Shown: positions 8,889-16,458 of the stretch, one piece after another | Numbering within the stretch: the first letter of the stretch is position 1 | Layout of the letters: each line of letters opens with the position of its first letter | NCBI GenBank assembly: GCA_947475465.1 | Contig: CANJLK010000029.1 | Coordinates: forward strand, 1 to 43,382 | Reading direction: 5' to 3' | DNA: 43,382 nt | Source of the DNA: Caulobacteraceae bacterium | GTDB lineage: Bacteria > Pseudomonadota > Alphaproteobacteria > Caulobacterales > Caulobacteraceae | Position numbers and translations under genes: made by a program | Notes under the pieces: generated by a model | What the model was told of the DNA's origin: nothing | The model's database searches: none | The model's input: only the letters and a program-made list of their open reading frames with translations

Positions 8889-10385
8889 TTGGCGCTCAGC
8901 GCGCGACTCGAGATCCGGCAGGGCCAGGGACTGGTCATCACGCCGCAGCTGCAGCAGGCGATCAAGCTTTTGCAGCTGTCCAACCTCGAGCTCGACGCCT
9001 TCGTGGACGCCGAGCTGGAGCGCAATCCGCTGTTGCAGCGCGACGAGGGCGAGCCCGAGGCCGAAACCCCCGCCGAAGCCGCCGCCGACCCTTCCGCCGA
9101 CCGCATGGACGACGCCGGCGCCCGCGCCGACCTCGACTCCCATCACGATGACGCCTCGCCCGGCGAGCATGTCACCGGCGACACCGCCCAGCCCCTCTCG
9201 GGCGCCGAGGCCGGCGGCTCGGTGGACTGGTCAAAGGCCGGGACCGGCGGCTCCTTCGATGGCGGCGACGCCGATCTGGAGAGCCTGCTCACCCGCGACA
9301 AGACCCTCAGCGAACACCTGCGCGAGCAGCTGGCCGCCGCCGGCCTCTCCGGCGCGGAGGCCGCCGCCGCCAGCGTGCTCACCGACGCCATCGACGAGGG
9401 CGGCTATCTGCGCGCCGACCTGCCCGAGACCGCCCGTCGCCTGGGCTGCGACATCGCCCTGCTGGAACGCGTCCTGACGGTGATCCAGGGGTTCGAGCCG
9501 GTGGGCGTGGGCGCCCGCGATGTGCGCGAATGCCTGATGCTGCAGCTCATCGACCGCAACCGCTACGACCCGGCGATGGCCGCCCTGCTCGACAACCTGC
9601 CGCTGCTGGCCAAGCGCGACATGGCCGCCCTGCGCCGCGTCTGCGAGGTGGATGACGAGGACCTGCGCGAGATGGTCGCCGAACTGCGCGCGCTCACCCC
9701 CCGCCCGGGCGCGGTGTTCGGCGGCGAACCGGCCCAGACCGTGGCGCCCGACGTCTTCGTGCGCGAAGGCCTGGGGGGCCTGTGGCTGGTGGAGCTCAAC
9801 ACCGACACCCTGCCGCGCCTCCTGGTCGACCACCGCTACCACGCCCGCGTCAGCGGCGCGGCGCGCTCGGATCAGGAAAAGACCTTCGTCGCCGACTGCG
9901 CCGCTCAGGCCAGCTGGCTGGTCAAGAGCCTCGACCAGCGGGCCAGGACCATCCTCAAGGTCTCCTCCGAGATCGTCCGCCAGCAGGACCCCTTCCTGGC
10001 CTTCGGCGTCGAGCACCTGCGGCCGCTCAACCTGAAGACCGTGGCCGACGCCATCGGAATGCACGAGTCCACCGTCAGCCGGGTGACCTCCAACAAGTAC
10101 ATCTCCACCCCGCGCGGCGTGTTCGAGATGAAGTTCTTCTTCACCTCCGCGATCCAGTCCAGCGAGGGTGGCGAGGCGCACTCCGCCGAAAGCGTGCGAC
10201 ATAAGATCAAGGCGCTGATCGACACCGAGGCCAGCGAACGCGACGTCCTCTCCGACGACCGCATCGTCGAGATTCTCAACGCCGCCGGCGTCGACATCGC
10301 CCGCCGCACCGTCGCCAAGTACCGGGAGGCCCTGCGCATCCCCTCCTCGGTGGACCGTCGACGGATGCTCAAGGAACTGGCGTAA
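8889..10385 (+). CDS. rpoN: RNA polymerase sigma-54 factor RpoN
   Basis: Alternative sigma factor for -24/-12 promoters, which need AAA+ activators; in Caulobacteraceae it drives flagellar and nitrogen genes. I place the start at a TTG (8889), where the conserved N-terminus (Leu/Met)-ALSARLEIRQGQ begins; GAGGGGGG lies upstream. This gives 498 residues. Region I is Gln/Leu-rich (ITPQLQQAIKLLQLSNLEL), an acidic linker covers about 50-130, then comes the core-binding domain, the helix-turn-helix (ESTVSRVTSNKYI) and the RpoN box ARRTVAKYRE at about 471-480. The frame is open far upstream to 8238, but that part has no homology. Confidence 0.96.
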   Translation: MALSARLEIRQGQGLVITPQLQQAIKLLQLSNLELDAFVDAELERNPLLQRDEGEPEAETPAEAAADPSADRMDDAGARADLDSHHDDASPGEHVTGDTAQPLSGAEAGGSVDWSKAGTGGSFDGGDADLESLLTRDKTLSEHLREQLAAAGLSGAEAAAASVLTDAIDEGGYLRADLPETARRLGCDIALLERVLTVIQGFEPVGVGARDVRECLMLQLIDRNRYDPAMAALLDNLPLLAKRDMAALRRVCEVDDEDLREMVAELRALTPRPGAVFGGEPAQTVAPDVFVREGLGGLWLVELNTDTLPRLLVDHRYHARVSGAARSDQEKTFVADCAAQASWLVKSLDQRARTILKVSSEIVRQQDPFLAFGVEHLRPLNLKTVADAIGMHESTVSRVTSNKYISTPRGVFEMKFFFTSAIQSSEGGEAHSAESVRHKIKALIDTEASERDVLSDDRIVEILNAAGVDIARRTVAKYREALRIPSSVDRRRMLKELA

Positions 10386-10423
10386 GGGCGGGGCTAATTC
10401 GCCCACAGCGGTTTCGGGAATCT

Positions 10424-10550
10424 CCGCTCATCCCGGCGAAAGCCGGGACCCAGATCACAAAGCGCTAAGGCTGATGGGAAGGGCGCTGAGCCCTTTGAGC
10501 CCACATTCCAGCCATCCCGACTGGGTCCCGGCATTCGCCGGGATGAGCGG
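10424..10550. repeat. REP-like palindromic element, intact copy 2
   Basis: A 127-bp copy of the same family as at 6737, with CCGCTCATCCCGGCG and CGCCGGGATGAGCGG ends and the GGGAAGGGC...GAGCCCACA centre. It fills the gap between the rpoN stop and exoD. The inverted arms are nearly perfect (AAAGCC against AATGCC in the middle). Confidence 0.85.
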
Positions 10551-10628
10551 TGTTGAGGACGCGCCATAGGATCGATCCCGGCGAAACCGCTTGGCTCTGC
10601 CGTCGACCCCGGGTCAGATGGCCCGCTC

Positions 10629-11258
10629 ATGTCCAGTCCCAGCGTCGATCCCGTCCACCTGCCGCTTTCCGCCCTGCTCCGCGACATTGCCGACCGGCCC
10701 GCGCCGACGCTTTCCATCGGCGAACTGATGGAGAGCTTTGGCCCCCGCGCCATGGGCGCCCTTCTGCTGGTGTTCGGGCTGATCTGCACCCTGCCGCTGC
10801 CGCCCGGCAGCACCACGGTGTTCGGGGCCCCGTTACTGCTGCTCGCCCCGCAACTGCTGCTGGGCTCCGGCGCGCCGTGGCTGCCGGCCCGCCTGCGCGC
10901 GCGCACCCTCCAGCGGGCGCAGTTGCGCAAGGCGCTGCCCGGACCGCTGCGCTGGCTGGAGCGGGCGGAGGCGCTGTCGCGGCCCAGGCTCATCTTCCTG
11001 TTCGGGCCGGTGGGCGTCCGCATGATGGGCTTGGTCTGCACCGTGCTGGCCCTGGTGCTGATCCTGCCGATCCCGCTTGGCAACATGCTGCCGGGCGCGG
11101 CGGTCAGCGTGCTGGCGCTGGCCCTGGTGCAGCGCGACGGCTTGCTGGCGCTCGCCGGCTACGCGCTGGCCGCGCTCAGCGCCGGCGTCCTGATGCTGGC
11201 ATTCGACATCATCGTCCACGCCGCGGGCCAGCTGATCGGAGCCCTCTCGGCGGCTTGA
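10629..11258 (+). CDS. Exopolysaccharide synthesis ExoD-family membrane protein
   Basis: Inner membrane protein of 209 residues of the ExoD family, named after a Sinorhizobium gene affecting exopolysaccharide and alkali tolerance; the biochemical role is unknown. It begins with a soluble stretch (LSALLRDIADRPAPTLSIGELMESFGPRAMG) typical of the family. Hydrophobic segments follow, with LPLPPGSTTVFGAPLL, PWLPARLRAR and a late ILPIPLGNMLPGAAV repeat. It sits between rpoN and hpf, which are usually close neighbours, so it looks inserted. Confidence 0.85.
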   Translation: MSSPSVDPVHLPLSALLRDIADRPAPTLSIGELMESFGPRAMGALLLVFGLICTLPLPPGSTTVFGAPLLLLAPQLLLGSGAPWLPARLRARTLQRAQLRKALPGPLRWLERAEALSRPRLIFLFGPVGVRMMGLVCTVLALVLILPIPLGNMLPGAAVSVLALALVQRDGLLALAGYALAALSAGVLMLAFDIIVHAAGQLIGALSAA

Positions 11259-11289
11259 CACCTTCTTGGCGCCGGCGCGTTGATTGGGC

Positions 11290-11892
11290 ATGCAAGTACA
11301 AGTCACCGGCAAACACGTAGACGTCGGCGAGGCCCTGCGCACGCGGGTCTCCGACGAAGTTTCCTCCAGCATCGGCAAGTATTTCGAACGCGAAGGCGGC
11401 GGCGCCGACGTGGTCGTCAGCCGCGAGGGCCACAACTTCAAGGTCGACTGCGCGGTCACCCTGGCGTCGGGCCAGCAGCTGACCACCCAGGGAATCGGCG
11501 GCGATGCGCACCTGGCCTTCGACGCGGCGCTGCAGAAGATGCAAAAGCGCATTCGGCGCTACAAGAACCGGCTGAAGGACCACCACATCCAGGCCCAGGC
11601 CCGCCAGGCCGAGACCGCAGCCTATTTCATCATCCAGGCCCCCGACGACGACGACGAGAGCCTCGACGAGGACGTCGGCGACGGCTTCCCCGAGCCGATG
11701 GTCATCGCCGAGACCGAGAAGACGATCGGCACGATGACCGTCTCCATGGCGGTGATGCAGCTCGACCTGACCGAATCTCAAACAATCGTGTTCAGGAATG
11801 CGGCGCACGGCGGCCTGTCGGTGGTATATCGCCGCCCCGATGGCAACATCGGCTGGATCGACCCCGAGCGCACCCGGTCAAACGGGGCTTGA
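11290..11892 (+). CDS. hpf: Ribosome hibernation promoting factor, long form
   Basis: Binds the 30S decoding site and drives 100S dimer formation in stationary phase. The 200-residue length and the two-part layout mark the long form. The N-terminal S30AE domain (MQVQVTGKHVDVGEALRTRV to about residue 100) is joined by an acidic linker (DDDDESLDEDVGD) to the C-terminal dimerisation domain (MTVSMAVMQLDLTESQTIVF...IGWIDPE). A TTG six bases upstream is an alternative start. It is followed by ptsN, as in many proteobacterial rpoN loci. Confidence 0.94.
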   Translation: MQVQVTGKHVDVGEALRTRVSDEVSSSIGKYFEREGGGADVVVSREGHNFKVDCAVTLASGQQLTTQGIGGDAHLAFDAALQKMQKRIRRYKNRLKDHHIQAQARQAETAAYFIIQAPDDDDESLDEDVGDGFPEPMVIAETEKTIGTMTVSMAVMQLDLTESQTIVFRNAAHGGLSVVYRRPDGNIGWIDPERTRSNGA

Positions 11893-11905
11893 TCCGACGG
11901 AGCAG

Positions 11906-11926
11906 GCGGGGCAAGGAGCGCCCCGC
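11906..11926 (+). other. GC hairpin between hpf and ptsN
   Basis: A 7-bp stem GCGGGGC/GCCCCGC with a seven-base loop lies in the 95-bp gap between the two genes. No T-run follows, so it may trim or attenuate the message rather than terminate it. This is a weak call. Confidence 0.3.
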
Positions 11927-11987
11927 ACGTCGGTCACATAGGTCCGTTAGGGAACGGGCTCCACGAGTGCGAGCTTCGAAGAGTCCC

Positions 11988-12461
11988 ATGCAAATCGGCG
12001 AGATACTCGATCGCAACGCGATCGCCTTGCGCATCAGCGCGTCCAGCAAGCGGCAGGCCCTGGCGGTCGTGGCCGAGATCGCGGCGCGTGGGGCGGGCCT
12101 GGAGGTCGGCGGGGTGCTCGACGCGCTCACCAGCCGCGAGCAGGCGGGCTCCACCGGAGTTGGCCACGGCGTCGCGGTGCCGCACGCCAGGCTCGATGGC
12201 CTTACCCGGATGCGCGGGGTGTTCGTGCGCCTCGACCAGCCGGTGGAGTTCGACGCCGTCGATGACCAGCCGGTCGACCTGATCTTCGCGATCTTCGCCC
12301 CCAAGGATGCGCCGGGCGTCGAACACCTGCGCACGCTCGCCCGGGTGTCGCGGCTGCTGCGCCAGGGCGACCTGCGCCAGCAGCTGCGCCAGGCCGGCAC
12401 GGCCGACGCCATCCACGCGCTGCTGGTGCAGGACGCCGCCGCGCGCTCGTCGGCGGCGTAG
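11988..12461 (+). CDS. ptsN: Nitrogen PTS EIIA component PtsN
   Basis: Phospho-acceptor protein of the nitrogen phosphotransferase system (PtsP-PtsO-PtsN), a regulatory chain that senses nitrogen and potassium status rather than importing sugar. The product has 157 residues, with the phosphorylated histidine at H66 in GVAVPHARL. The surrounding signature TSREQAGSTGVGHGVAVPHAR is typical. The ATG at 11988 gives the usual N-terminus (MQIGEILDRNAIALRI). Its position after rpoN and hpf is the classical arrangement. Confidence 0.95.
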   Translation: MQIGEILDRNAIALRISASSKRQALAVVAEIAARGAGLEVGGVLDALTSREQAGSTGVGHGVAVPHARLDGLTRMRGVFVRLDQPVEFDAVDDQPVDLIFAIFAPKDAPGVEHLRTLARVSRLLRQGDLRQQLRQAGTADAIHALLVQDAAARSSAA

Positions 12462-12468
12462 TTCCGAC

Positions 12469-12723
12469 CTAGTGCACCGACACTGGCGCGAGCTCGTGCG
12501 CCAGCGCGGCGGCCACCGCCGAGTCCCGGTCGGTCAAGACGGCCAGCCGCTCGCCGTCGGCGCGGTGCACCGCATACAGGGTCTGGCCAAGGCTGAGCTC
12601 AAATCCCTGCGTCGCGGCGGAGGGTACGCTCGCCATGACCTCCGCGGCGCTGACCGGTCGCACATAGACCAGGTTCGGCCCGCCCAGGGCGGCAAAGGCT
12701 TCAGTCGATAGAACGGGTGTCAT
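12469..12723 (-). CDS. DUF1150 family protein
   Basis: A small soluble protein of 84 residues; the DUF1150 family is found in alphaproteobacteria and has no known function. Typical features are FAALGGPNLVYVRPVSAAEV and TLYAVHRADGERLAVLTDRD, with the family ending HELAPVSVH. The start at 12723 (MTPVLSTEAF) is preceded by GGAGGTGG at ideal distance. An ATG 15 bases upstream overlaps that ribosome site and is therefore unlikely. It lies downstream of hsp20 on the same strand, a recurrent pairing that suggests a joint heat-shock or proteostasis role (inference). Confidence 0.88.
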   Translation of the reverse strand: MTPVLSTEAFAALGGPNLVYVRPVSAAEVMASVPSAATQGFELSLGQTLYAVHRADGERLAVLTDRDSAVAAALAHELAPVSVH

Positions 12724-12833
12724 CAGGACCACCTCCATAAACGCAACGCCCCGAACGGCTGCTGGGTTCAGCCTGCCGCCGGCGGCCGATGCGAGGGAAC
12801 AATTCCCCGCATCCACTCACTTTCGATCGCTTG

Positions 12834-13253
12834 TCAGTTTCCAGTGCGGATCGGCACCTTCTGCGGCCGCCGCTCCGGCTCGGGCCGGGCGAGGTCGATA
12901 TGCAGCAGCCCGTGTTCGAGCAGCGCGCCTTCGACCACGATCCCGTCGGCCAGCACGAAGCTTCGCACGAAGCCGCGCCCGGCAATGCCGCGGTGCAGAT
13001 AGGCCTCGTCCGACGCCCCCTGGCCGTCCCGCCGGCCGATCACCACCAGCTGGCGGTCCTCGACGGTCACCTCCAGCTGGTCGGGCGCAAAGCCCGCCAC
13101 GGCCAGGGTGATCCGCAGCGAACCGTCGCCGCGATCCTCGACATTGTAGGGCGGATAGCTCTCGGCGGCCGCCTTGGCGGCGCGCTCGATGAGGGCGCGG
13201 GTATGGTCGAAGCCCAGCAGATAGGGGCTGTCGAAGAGCAGGGGCCGGTTCAT
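12834..13253 (-). CDS. Small heat shock protein Hsp20 / IbpA family
   Basis: ATP-independent holdase chaperone of 139 residues. The alpha-crystallin domain covers about residues 37-128: YPPYNVEDRGDGSLRITLAV, GFAPDQLEVTVEDRQLVVIG and the RGIAGRGFVRSFVLADGI segment. The IXI-type tail is represented by KVPIRTGN. The N-terminus MNRPLLFDSPYLLGFDHT resembles IbpA proteins of alphaproteobacteria. A sigma-32-like promoter lies about 75-105 bp upstream. DUF1150 follows after 110 bp. Confidence 0.94.
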   Translation of the reverse strand: MNRPLLFDSPYLLGFDHTRALIERAAKAAAESYPPYNVEDRGDGSLRITLAVAGFAPDQLEVTVEDRQLVVIGRRDGQGASDEAYLHRGIAGRGFVRSFVLADGIVVEGALLEHGLLHIDLARPEPERRPQKVPIRTGN

Positions 13254-13327
13254 CCTTCATGAGTCCTTGGCAGGAAGCGACTCTCCGCCAGGGCCGCCCG
13301 CGATCGGCGCGGCTCCGGCGGATGAGG

Positions 13328-13358
13328 ATTATGTGGGCGCCGTCCGCGGCGTTTTCAA
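13328..13358 (-). promoter_or_regulatory. Sigma-32 (RpoH)-like promoter of hsp20
   Basis: Read on the minus strand, TTGAAA (13353-13358) is followed after 15 nt by CCCACATAAT (13328-13337). This fits the heat-shock pattern CTTGAA/CCCATnT in both sequence and spacing. It lies about 75 bases upstream of the hsp20 start, leaving a GC-rich leader. The call rests on motif match and gene function. Confidence 0.45.
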
Positions 13359-13379
13359 TGCGCCGACTGGCGCGCGCCG

Positions 13380-13910
13380 CTACTGCGCCACGAACGGGAT
13401 CGGCGCGCTCTCGCGGTAGGTCTTCCCGTCGGCCGCGATCACCCGCACGGTCAGGCTGTGGGACCCCAGCGCCAGCGCGCCGGCCGGCAGCACCAGCCTG
13501 AAACCGACCGCGCTCAGCGCCGGCGTCTTGTGGAACGCCGCCACGTCGGGCCGCACCCTCCCGTAGGCGGCGGCGAACGCCTGGCCCGCCACCACCACGT
13601 CGACGGCCCGGGCCGGGGCCTTGGCCACGTCGTCGAACGCAAACCCGTCGATCAGTATCGGTTGGTCGGCGGGCGTCGCCGCCGGCGGATGGTTCAAGGG
13701 GTCGACGACGATGCCGATGTGGTCGACCACCGCCGCCGCGCGGCCGCTCAGGCGAAGAAGACTGCCGCTCAGCCCCGTCACCGGCGCGGCGGGCTCGGGC
13801 TCCGCCGGCGCCAGAGCCATCGGGTCGAACGGCACTGTGCGCGGCTTGGGCCGGTCGCAGCCGGCCAGCATCAGCAGCCCCGCCATCGCCCAGATCGTCG
13901 CCACCCGCAT
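13380..13910 (-). CDS. Putative lipoprotein of unknown function
   Basis: From the ATG at 13910, preceded by GGGAG, the product has 176 residues. The N-terminus MRVATIWAMAGLLMLAGCDR is a lipoprotein signal with the lipobox LAGC, so the mature protein should be acylated at Cys18. The mature part has no membrane segment and looks beta-rich: LPAGALALGSHSLTVRVIAA resembles an immunoglobulin-like strand pair near the end. A longer frame opens at 13970 but would put the signal inside the protein. I do not recognise a named family. Confidence 0.72.
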   Translation of the reverse strand: MRVATIWAMAGLLMLAGCDRPKPRTVPFDPMALAPAEPEPAAPVTGLSGSLLRLSGRAAAVVDHIGIVVDPLNHPPAATPADQPILIDGFAFDDVAKAPARAVDVVVAGQAFAAAYGRVRPDVAAFHKTPALSAVGFRLVLPAGALALGSHSLTVRVIAADGKTYRESAPIPFVAQ

Positions 13911-13985
13911 TCCGCCGCTCCCGTTGCCGCGCTGCTCCTCTAGGCCGCCGGCCGCCACCGGGGAACCCACCGGCCGCAGCTAAGG

Positions 13986-13999
13986 TTGATCGCGATCAA
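13986..13999. promoter_or_regulatory. FNR/FixK box, perfect palindrome, upstream of the universal stress gene
   Basis: TTGATCGCGATCAA matches the FNR/FixK consensus TTGAT-N4-ATCAA in all ten defined bases. It lies 50 bp upstream of the universal stress protein ATG at 14050, so activation from about -40.5 would place the transcript start within about 20 bases of the ATG. Oxygen-limited induction through FixK is the expected control in Caulobacteraceae (inference). Confidence 0.75.
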
Positions 14000-14049
14000 A
14001 GCGCGGCGCGCGCCATCGGTCATCCTCACCCTAAAGACGGAGAACCCCT

Positions 14050-14877
14050 ATGGACATCAAAGACATTCTGCTCGTGCTTCAGGATGGGCCCGCGGACGAG
14101 GTCGCCGCGGCGGTGGCGGCGCGGATCGCCAACCGCGGCGGCGGCGGCGGCGCGGTCACCGGCCTCTGCACCTTCTCGACCCCGACGATGCCGGTCGGCA
14201 GCTACGCCATCGGCAGCGCCGCGATCTCCCAGGTCTACGACGACCTGCAGCGCATGCGCGACGAGCAGGTGGCCAAGAGCGAGGCGCTGTTCCACGGCGT
14301 CATGGGCAAGGCCGGCGTCACCGCCGTCTGGGCGACCCCCGCCCGCGACGAAAGCGCCAAGGTCACCGCCGCCCGCGCCCGCACCGTCGACGTGTCGATC
14401 ATCGGCCGCACGTCGGACAATCGCGACCTCATCCAGGAGCTGGTGTTTTCCAGCGGCACGCCCTGCCTGATCATGCCGGAGATGTCGGCCCCGCCGGCCG
14501 GCCTGAACCGCGTGGTGGTGGCCTGGAACGGCTCGCGCGAAGCCAAGCACGCGCTGGACTCCGCCCTGCCGTTCCTGGTCCGCGCCACCTTCGTGGAGGT
14601 CGTCACCACCGACGGCAGCGACCAGCCGGTCGGCGACGCCCAGGTGAACGCGCTGATCGAGCACCTGGCCCACCACGGCGTCACCGCCCAGTTCCTGCGG
14701 ATCAGCCGCGACGAGGACGACGTCGCCGGCGCGCTTCGCCGCCACTGCGCGGTGCGGGAAGCCGATCTCCTGGTCATGGGCGCCTACAGCCACTCGCCGG
14801 CCCAGGAGCGGCTGTTCGGCGGCGTCACCCAGAGCCTGCTCACCCACGCCAGCCTGCCGATCCTGGCCACTCACTAG
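14050..14877 (+). CDS. Universal stress protein, tandem UspA domains
   Basis: Cytoplasmic stress protein of 275 residues with two Usp folds. The first (1-145) is degenerate. The second starts at RVVVAWNGSREAKHALDSAL and ends with the nucleotide-binding loop LLVMGAYSHSPAQERLFGG followed by VTQSLLTHASLPILATH, matching ATP-binding Usp proteins. GGAG lies before the ATG. A perfect FNR/FixK box 50 bp upstream fits induction by low oxygen. The exact function of such double-domain proteins is not settled. Confidence 0.93.
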   Translation: MDIKDILLVLQDGPADEVAAAVAARIANRGGGGGAVTGLCTFSTPTMPVGSYAIGSAAISQVYDDLQRMRDEQVAKSEALFHGVMGKAGVTAVWATPARDESAKVTAARARTVDVSIIGRTSDNRDLIQELVFSSGTPCLIMPEMSAPPAGLNRVVVAWNGSREAKHALDSALPFLVRATFVEVVTTDGSDQPVGDAQVNALIEHLAHHGVTAQFLRISRDEDDVAGALRRHCAVREADLLVMGAYSHSPAQERLFGGVTQSLLTHASLPILATH

Positions 14878-14888
14878 CCCACCGTCAC

Positions 14889-14931
14889 GGCGGGCGGGGC
14901 GGCGACCGGGCCTTGCGCCGGCCCGCCCGCC
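14889..14931 (+). other. Strong GC hairpin after the universal stress gene
   Basis: A 10-bp perfect stem, GGCGGGCGGG with CCCGCCCGCC, encloses a second smaller CCGG hairpin. It starts 12 bases after the stop codon. There is no T-tract, so it is not a classical terminator, but it could stabilise the message end. Confidence 0.35.
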
Positions 14932-14982
14932 CCCCCGCCCGCCCCGGTGGCCCTAAGGTCTCCGCCGCGCTAAGCCCTGCGC

Positions 14983-15312
14983 ATGGCGCACGCAAAGCAA
15001 CCGACGGAATTCGAGATCCAGGTCGAGGGCGAGCCCTACATCTGGCGCCTGCACCGTCAGCCCAAGTGGTCCCGCGACATAGCCGGCTGGCGCGGCATGG
15101 CCATCGCCGTACGCCACAAGGAAGGCCAGCGGGAAGCTATGCTGGAATTCCCCCCCGGCCCCCAGCCCCGCTACGGCGCCCCGCAGCTCCAGCCCTCCCA
15201 GATCGCCCCGGCCATCGTCGCCAAGGCCATCGCCTCGGCCATGGCCGCCGGCTGGGAACCCTACTCCCGCGGCAAGATCGTCACCTTCGAAGTCGACGCC
15301 ACCGGCGGCTGA
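14983..15312 (+). CDS. Hypothetical protein (109 aa)
   Basis: A small soluble protein with no signal peptide. It begins MAHAKQPTEFEIQVEGEPYI and contains a repeated basic-aromatic pattern (YIWRLHRQPKWSRDIAGWRG, EPYSRGKIVTFEVDA) and a Pro/Gln-rich middle (PPGPQPRYGAPQLQPSQI). Codon bias is strong and the frame is complete. I do not recognise a named family or a function. It stands between the universal stress gene and the beta-propeller gene on the same strand. Confidence 0.72.
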   Translation: MAHAKQPTEFEIQVEGEPYIWRLHRQPKWSRDIAGWRGMAIAVRHKEGQREAMLEFPPGPQPRYGAPQLQPSQIAPAIVAKAIASAMAAGWEPYSRGKIVTFEVDATGG

Positions 15313-15388
15313 CCCATCCGTCGCGCCGTTCCCAACGCCAGCCTGACCGCCTAGGGTCGGCCATCAGACCGCCTCCCCGGGAGTTTCC

Positions 15389-16387
15389 ATGAACCTGCTC
15401 GCCATCGCCCTGGCCGTCACGCTCGCTGCGCCTGCGATGCCGGCGCAAGCCGCGCCGCACTATCAGGTCGTCGACCACATCGCCGGTCCCGACGGCGGCT
15501 GGGACCTGCTCAGCGTCGACCCCGCCAACCACCGCCTGCTGGTGGCGCATGGCGACTCGGTCATGGCGGTCGACCTCGCCACCAAGGCTGTCACCCCGGG
15601 TCTTTCGCCCGGCGCCGGCCTGCACGACGTGATTTCGGTGAACGGCGGGCGGGAGATGCTGGTGACCAGCGCCGGCGCCTCGGCGGCCATCTTCGCGGAT
15701 GCGATCACCGGCGCAACCCTGGCCACGGTGAAGACCGGCGCTGGACCCGACGCGGAGGTGTTCGACCCGGCCTCAGGCCTCGTGCTGGTCATGGACCACC
15801 GGGCCGGCGACATCACCCTCATCGATCCCAGGACCCATCAGGCCGTCGGCAGCGTCGTCGTGGGCGGCGATCTGGAGCTGGCCGCCGTCGACGGCGCCGG
15901 CCGCGCCTTCGTCAACGTCGAGAACAAGAACGAGATCGCGGTGGTCGACATCAAGGCCCGCAAGGTGGTCGCCCGCTATCCGCTCCCCGGGTGCGACGGC
16001 CCCACGGGGCTGGCCTATGACGCGGCCGACAGGCAGCTGATCGCGGCCTGCGATGGCGCGAGCGTCCTGGTCTCCGCCACCACCGGCAAGGTCCTGGCGA
16101 CGCTGGCGACCGGCGCCGGGGCCGATGGCGTGGTGTTTGACGCCCAGCGGCGACTCGCCTTCGTGCCGGCGGGCCGGGCGGGCGCCCTGGCGGTCGTCTC
16201 GGTGAGCAAGGGCGCGGCGGCGATCGTCGAGACCGTGCCCACGCGGTTTGGAGCCCGCACCCTGGCGCTCGATCCGGCGTCGGGGCGCCTCTACCTGCCC
16301 TCGGCGCAGTTCGGCCCGCTGGCCGCGGGCGCCCGGCGGCCGCCGATGATCCCCGGAACCTTCGAGATCCTCGTCGTCGCCCCCTGA
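15389..16387 (+). CDS. Exported YncE-like beta-propeller protein
   Basis: A 332-residue protein with a Sec signal (MNLLAIALAVTLAAPAMPAQ, AxA cleavage near residue 22), so it is periplasmic or secreted. The mature part is built of repeated beta-blades with the YVTN/YncE pattern: LVVAHGDSVMAVDLATKAV-like, LVMDHRAGDITLIDPRTHQA and VENKNEIAVVDIKARKVV. Such propellers act as binding scaffolds, and no catalytic residues are evident. It precedes the COG4705 and outer-membrane genes by 71 bp, so it may share a transcript with them. Confidence 0.85.
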   Translation: MNLLAIALAVTLAAPAMPAQAAPHYQVVDHIAGPDGGWDLLSVDPANHRLLVAHGDSVMAVDLATKAVTPGLSPGAGLHDVISVNGGREMLVTSAGASAAIFADAITGATLATVKTGAGPDAEVFDPASGLVLVMDHRAGDITLIDPRTHQAVGSVVVGGDLELAAVDGAGRAFVNVENKNEIAVVDIKARKVVARYPLPGCDGPTGLAYDAADRQLIAACDGASVLVSATTGKVLATLATGAGADGVVFDAQRRLAFVPAGRAGALAVVSVSKGAAAIVETVPTRFGARTLALDPASGRLYLPSAQFGPLAAGARRPPMIPGTFEILVVAP

Positions 16388-16458
16388 CGCCCCCGCCAGC
16401 GACCGGCTTTCGGACCGGCCCCGACGCGCGCTAAGCTTGGTCCTGGCGGAGGACGACC

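Noticed and set aside
9231..10406. Long open frame (391 codons) on the minus strand opposite rpoN
   Set aside because: It is the GC-driven shadow of rpoN, is rich in His/Gln/Gly without any family pattern, and the plus strand has full RpoN homology.
6737..10550. The palindromic elements as ends of an insertion sequence or composite transposon
   Set aside because: Both are complete palindromes in themselves, there is no transposase between them, and the enclosed genes (pepF, rpoN) are core genes.
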